Assembly (NCBI GenBank): GCA_013420905.1
Contig: JAAXNY010000004.1
Coordinates: 4,526,001 to 4,590,000, forward strand
DNA length: 64,000 nt
DNA from: Collybia mongolica
Lineage: Eukaryota > Basidiomycota > Agaricomycetes > Agaricales > Clitocybaceae
Direction of reading: 5' to 3'
A program made the translations under genes and the position numbers. Below are positions 59,248 to 64,000 of the stretch, in pieces. Position 1 is the stretch's first letter. Each line of letters begins with the position of its first letter. Below the pieces are notes generated by a model. That model did no database searches and had not been told where the DNA came from. It saw only the letters and a program-made list of their open reading frames with translations.

Positions 59248-59590
59248 ACCAAATTAGTTACATTAGGTGTGCGATCATTGTGAAACTAGATACTAGCATT
59301 TGCAAGGTCTCTGAGTTGGCTAGACTGAGTCCACGAGCCAACGGCCAAGTCCTGCCGCTGTCATTATCAGTGATCAAGGCGCCGAGTGGGGTCGGTCGCC
59401 ACGTGGCGACCTAAAAATGATGGTCTTCCTTTAGCTTCGACGACCCTGCTTCCATTGAATCGGTTAGTTGCATGTTCAATACGTACTCGCTCTACGCACA
59501 GACTCTTTCTTTCGACATGCTATCCATCCTGTGATCTTTTTGAAATAAGCTGAAAACCATTGAAATACAACCATAATCAAGAAAGAGGAC
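59248..59590. other. Intergenic, upstream of the bestrophin gene
   Basis: No gene seen. The small gene (-) and the bestrophin gene (+) start at opposite ends of this span and so share it as a divergent promoter region. Confidence 0.5.
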
Positions 59591-62063
59591 ATGAACGATA
59601 CAACTGCAGACCGACAGGGTTCTCCGATGCGACGCTCTTCTACAGGCTACCATGCTCTCTTACCTGCTTCTCGGCCTGCTAGCATAGCGGTGGGGACTTA
59701 CGAGGTAGTTCCGTGGACGCCGACATACTCATTAATATCTTGGACGTTTGGGCGTGGCTCAGTAGTACGTCGTGTCCTGTTTCGTCATGGTCAGAGTAGC
59801 ACCAATTGTGGTTGAAAGATATGGAGGATTTGGCCCGCGGTATTGCTTCATACCCTCTTTGCGGCAGGTAAGAATGGTTTATTCATTTCGGCAGGGTTCA
59901 TTAACATTTAATATAACAGTCATCGTCACTCTTTCGGTTGAGGAGATAGTCAATCTAGAAATTCCGAACATCATGTTAACTGTCCTTGGTAAGTAGGTGC
60001 CCACGGCATGCATTATGTTCTCACAGTCTTGTAGGTGTTGTTATTGGTTTTGTAATTTCATATCGTGCAAGCAGCGGGTATGTGTCGTGCCTTTCAATAT
60101 CAAACCTTGTTCAACTTTTGAAAGATATGATCGCTACTGGATGGGTCGGACGTGTTGGTCCGATGTGATACGGAACTCGAGGACGATAGGACGTCTTATC
60201 TGGTTCCATGTCCCTCCCCGTTTGTCTGCAAAATCTCCTGAAGAGATCGCAGCTGGTCAAATCCTGAGGACACCTCAAGAAATGACGAAGGTTATGGCTG
60301 AGAAATGTGTAGCGTTAGACCTAGTCGAGGGGTGAGTGGTATGAGTATTTATTTTCCTATTCAACATTTATTTCAGGTTCGCTGTATCCCTCAAGCATCA
60401 TATCAGAGGCAGGATTCAGCATCTCGTCACCGAATACCATATCAACCCGTTTGTACAGGCGAACTTGGAATATATTACGAAGACCTCTATCATTTGGTTC
60501 GGCCACTACATGAGGTGCGTCACTTTCGCCTTCACAGCACCAAAAAGATACAAACGCTCTCATTCCAGCATGAACATTCTACAAACACGGTAAAAATATC
60601 TCCCAGGAAGGGCCAACGTATCTCTTCTCAAGCCCGGATGCCTACTACCTCTCAATCGCCGATCGCCTCCTCCGCCTTCCCTCTACGACACGAAACGAGC
60701 CGCGACCCAGCTATCCCGCCCATTAATACATACGGAACGTTTGTTTCCCCCCAGCTGGCGTCGCACAAGCGCAAGTCGTTGCATTCCTCCCCATCGTTAT
60801 CAGACTCTGAGTCAAGCTACCACTCCCTGCTCCCATCCACGCAGCCGCGGAACGACACGGTCCTAGGCACAGTTTCTCCTGAGCTCATCCCTTTCTCGGG
60901 TATCGTCAGCATGATTAGGAGTCGTCTAAGCACACAGAAACCACTCGAGGTTTTACCCCCAAACTTGGTCGTATGTATCACTCTTTCATAGGTATCTAGG
61001 GTGTCTGAATCACAGTATGCAGGAGGTAGAGCAGGATGTCAACGGGGGACACGTTCGCCGATGGCAGGGACCCATCTACCAGGGACAACACACGAAGCAC
61101 CGGCCGGTCGTAGCTGGTGGTGGGCAGAATCTTCCATTGGAAATTTTAAGATGTCTGAGTGAATGGGTCAGTGTCCTGGAAGATAGAGGCACCGTACCCG
61201 GTATGTTGGCCCGAAGTCTGTTCTTAAATATATATCTGATCCTTGGTTTACGGTCTCATGCAGGGTCGAGCCTTGGACCGATGATAGCGGCCATTGCTGC
61301 ATTTGAAGACAGTCTGACAGGTTAGAGTCGCTTTTCGATTATGGGTCTGATTCGACTGACCCTTCCATTCTTTAGCCTTAGAGCGGATATTGACAACGCC
61401 ACTTCCTTTGTGAGTCGTTTAACCAGTGCGTCCTCGATGATTTCCCACTCACCTTCGTTCTGCCAGCGTTTATTCTGTACATATAAGGTCCGTTCTTCTC
61501 GCCTCACGTTATTATCTTAATTTCACCCCGAATAAACTTCTGTTAAAGGCAGTAAGTACTATGTCGTCGTACGGAGTATTTGAAGTTACTGAATTTTGCT
61601 TGCGATAGTACCGTCTGGCTTTACCTGTTCTTCCTTCCGTTCCAACTAATCAAACTTTTCGGATACTATACCATTCCGGGTGTCGCAATGGCGGCATTTA
61701 TATACCTCGGTTTTCTTGCTGCTGGCGAAGAGATTGAGCAACCATTTGGTGGGTTTTTACAAAAAAGCATATATGAATACCTTACTCATAGGTATTCCAG
61801 GTTATGACGACGTGTGTTTCCCACCTGCTGCAACACTGTCCCTACTAACGTCAAGTGTTCGGTAGAATGATCTTGACCTTGACTTGTTCTGCCACGATAT
61901 TATCCACTCCGATATTGAACACCTCAAGGCTTCTCCTTGCCTGAATGCTTACTTCAAGCCTTCGCCTACTGATTCGCTCTATCGACCACCAATGGGTGTG
62001 GTGGAAGTTTCGGAGTCGCCGATAATGCATGAGATTGCCGATTCAGTTGACGACCAGATTTAA
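59591..62063 (+). CDS. Bestrophin-family (UPF0187) anion channel
   Basis: A fungal bestrophin-like membrane channel. It starts MNDTTADRQGSPMRRSSTGY, a soluble N-terminus. Family blocks: ERYGGFGPR, a transmembrane exon around 59860-60000 ending NIMLTVLG, VVIGFVISYRASSGY and DRYWMGRTCWSDVIRNSRTI, the most conserved family signature. Next comes GRLIWFHVPPRLSAKSPEEI, then FAVSLKHHIRGRIQHLV. A long Ser/Thr-rich cytoplasmic loop (60570-60970, PTTSQSPIASSAFPL...) is larger than in bacterial relatives and may be phosphorylated. The C-terminal half has LPLEILRCLSEWVSVLEDRG, SSLGPMIAAIAAFEDSLTAL and ERILTTPLPFVYIIHIRTVL, TM segments LWLYLFFLPFQLI and VAMAAFIYLGFLAAGEEIEQ, and DNDLDLDLFCHDI. It ends MHEIADSVDDQI. 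The pattern ERILxTPLPFxYxxH is diagnostic. No lesion seen. Confidence 0.9.
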
Positions 62064-62323
62064 ACCAGCTTGACTTCGCTTTACCTTATGTGATTTTGTA
62101 CGATGCTACATGGTTCATATTGTCGGAATTCATTTTTTTTTGCAGTTACGGCCGACTCGTCCGACGGCACCGATCTGCATCTTTCAAGCGAAACCATGCA
62201 CCTAATAATACCTATGTTCACACCTCGGATCATGGTAGTGCCACCCTACTTTTTATTTGACCATGAGGAACTACGGTCCTCAATTCCAAATCTTACGAGG
62301 CCGTTACGGCCTGGGATGCTAAA

Positions 62324-62330
62324 TATAAAT
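62324..62330 (+). promoter_or_regulatory. TATA-like box of the MFS gene
   Basis: TATAAAT, 61 nt before the MFS start codon at 62391, and followed by a C-rich leader. Correct spacing for a fungal core promoter; function is inferred from position. Confidence 0.4.
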
Positions 62331-62390
62331 TCTCTAAGGACACAAAATACTCTTACTCTATAACCACGAGCACCCCACGAACCACGACTC

Positions 62391-64000
62391 ATGGATCCTC
62401 CGAAGACAGACGTTCCACTCAAACAACTAGAAGCAGGCACCGCCATTGGCGACACTGTCATAGAAAGGGGCACAAAGGAAGACCCTAGGGATATGCTTAC
62501 AGACCAAACGAACCTCCTACCATTTAGACAAATTATTGCCGTATTCATGGGTCTCGCTTTGTGCGTTGTCGCCTCAACTTTGGATGCGGTCATCGTGGCA
62601 ACCGCCCTCCCGACTATACCTGCTGCATTTAATGCTGGTTCCGTCGCATCTTGGGTTCCGTCGGGGTACCTTCTCACATCGACCAGTTTTCAACCTCTCT
62701 ACGGGCGATTCAGCGATATCTTCGGACGTAAAGCCGCCCTCTCCCTCTCAATGATTATTTTTATGGTCGGAAACTTGGCGGCCGGATTCTCGAAAACCAT
62801 CATTCAATTGATTATTTTCCGGGGATTTGCAGGCGCTGGAGGAGGTTAGTTATTATTTTGGACACGCGGAAGGTGCCTTGTCAATCGAATACTGATTGAC
62901 TATCTAAACATGCAGGTGGTATCATCAGCATAGCACAAATCGTCATTTCAGATATTGTGAGTCTTCGTGAAAGGTGATTAATTGAATCTCCTACCGTTGT
63001 TGGGTGCGACTGGCTGATGGCGAACCTAGGGGTAAATATCATGGAATTATCGTGGGCGTCGCTGCGTTGGGATACGCGATTGGGCCTGTCATGGGCGGTG
63101 CCTTGTCAGAAAAGGTTACGTGGCGGGTATGTACTGAGTGTTTATCTCCGTTACTTCGCTGTGCTGAATGTCCACTGCATACAGTGGTGCTTTTGGGTCA
63201 ACATACCGATCACATTTTGTGCAGTATGCGTTGTGGTATTCGTCCTTCCCCTCAAGCCCGTACAAGGAAATATGAGAAGGTACAATACCTTCGTGGGCGT
63301 GGTCGGCTATGTTTCGCATGGTTAACGCGTTGTTCTAGCAAGCTACTCGTTGTTGATTACGTTGGGGCAGGGCTGACGCTCGTTGGGAGTGCGCTTGTCA
63401 TATTACCTCTTATTTGGGTGAGGAATGATCCAATCGAACGGATCTAACATTAACTAAATTTTTTATGATTCAGGGTGGTGTGACGTTCCCTTGGAACTCT
63501 GCAGTCGTATTAGCACCACTTTTCTCGGGTCTTGTGGTTTCGGTGATATTCTGCATTTGGGAGTGGAAGGGGGCCCGACTTCCCATTGTCCCAAGTAATT
63601 TGAATTTGATATAGGTTTTATCGATATCTGACTGACTTCACGATATAGTGTATATCTTCAAGCACGCCACCGTCACAGGCGTTTATATCACGATGTTCAT
63701 CAAGTAGGTCTTCGTCATACTATCATGGTGACATATCTAATGTCCATAAAGCGGATTTGTATTCTTCTCATCTCTATATTACCTCCCACAATTCTTCCAA
63801 GTTGTCCTTGGTTATACTCCAATTGGTGCAGGAATATTTCTTATTCCACTTCTTTCGGGCCAAATGGTGACCAGCTGGGTCGTCGTACGTCGCCCTCAAA
63901 CCTGATTTTATAGTCTCTCATTGAAACACTTCTATTCCTCAGGGAGTCATTGTGAGTCGCACAGGTCGATACCGCGTATGTCGTAAAGTTTATCTATGAC
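62391..64000 (+). CDS. MFS transporter, DHA2-like (14-TM) drug or metabolite exporter, partial
   Basis: Runs off the window end. Starts MDPPKTDVPLKQLEAG. An N-terminal soluble part leads to TM1 IAVFMGLALCVVASTLDAVI with the LDxxIVATALPTI motif typical of the DHA2 family. Then SWVPSGYLLTSTSFQPLYGR and motif A GRFSDIFGRKAAL, followed by FRGFAGAGGGGIISIAQIVI, DIVSLRERGKYHGIIVG, ALGYAIGPVMGGALSEKVTW (motif C-like GPVMGG) and WCFWVNIPITFCAVCVVVFV. Later exons give LLVVDYVGAGLTLVGSALVI, GGVTFPWNSAVVLAPLF, HATVTGVYITMFI and FVFFSSLYYLPQFFQVVLGY, then TPIGAGIFLIPLLSGQMVTS. This is the usual order for DHA2 transporters, plasma membrane exporters driven by protons. Six or more short introns. Substrate cannot be read from sequence. 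Confidence 0.9.

Noticed and set aside
1..64000. Secondary-metabolite gene cluster
   Set aside because: There is an MFS transporter, a dioxygenase and ALDHs, but no backbone enzyme (PKS, NRPS, terpene cyclase) and the genes are interspersed with unrelated ones.

Overview
The window looks like nuclear DNA of an agaricomycete (mushroom-forming) basidiomycete. The genes are split into many short exons by introns of about 45-100 nt with GT...AG ends. Several protein families are ones I know mainly from basidiomycetes, such as the DUF6697-type proteins and secreted GH92 and CE16 enzymes. Many loci are recent paralogues or decaying copies. All functional calls come from reading the translated sequence; no database search was run, and exon joins are manual.

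Layout. (1) 1.6-6.8 kb: a calcineurin-like metallophosphoesterase (+) and a dynamin-type large GTPase (-). (2) 6.8-10 kb: gene-poor DNA with a decayed kinase-like remnant. (3) 10.0-14.0 kb: a secreted GH92 alpha-mannosidase (+), apparently intact. (4) 14.1-30.7 kb: a 16.6 kb AT-rich island of mobile DNA. It holds an element with putative terminal inverted repeats and two divergent genes, a perfect 36-bp-arm palindrome, a four-copy 230-bp tandem repeat, a tRNA-derived SINE-like unit, remnants of basidiomycete transposon-associated genes, and a dead Tc1-type DD34E transposase. It ends inside a CE16/SGNH esterase gene whose first exon is not found. (5) 32.0-38.6 kb: a broken aldehyde dehydrogenase (-) and an intact one (+). 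(6) 38.7-43.1 kb: a 2OG-Fe(II) dioxygenase-like protein and an uncharacterised protein with a VGDYG motif, both (-). (7) 43.5-50.3 kb: three DUF6697-like paralogues in a row on (-). Only the third looks intact. (8) 51.2-54.7 kb: a small protein with a hydrophobic C-terminal segment and a third, intact aldehyde dehydrogenase (-). (9) 55.9-59.2 kb: an ALDH relic, a peroxisomal dienoyl-CoA isomerase ending in SKL (-), and a nonsense-interrupted paralogue of the small 51.2 kb protein. (10) 59.6-64.0 kb: a bestrophin-family anion channel (+) and a DHA2-like MFS transporter (+) cut by the window end.

I do not see one obvious new pathway or defence system. GH92 and the CE16 remnant are secreted polysaccharide or glycoprotein-degrading enzymes. 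The ALDHs and dienoyl-CoA isomerase are detoxification or fatty-acid enzymes. The most distinctive signals are the mobile-DNA island, the duplication-and-decay pattern of three local families (ALDH, DUF6697, the small hydrophobic protein), a 14-nt micro-exon shared by two ALDH paralogues, and several hairpin-forming sequences in introns and intergenic DNA.
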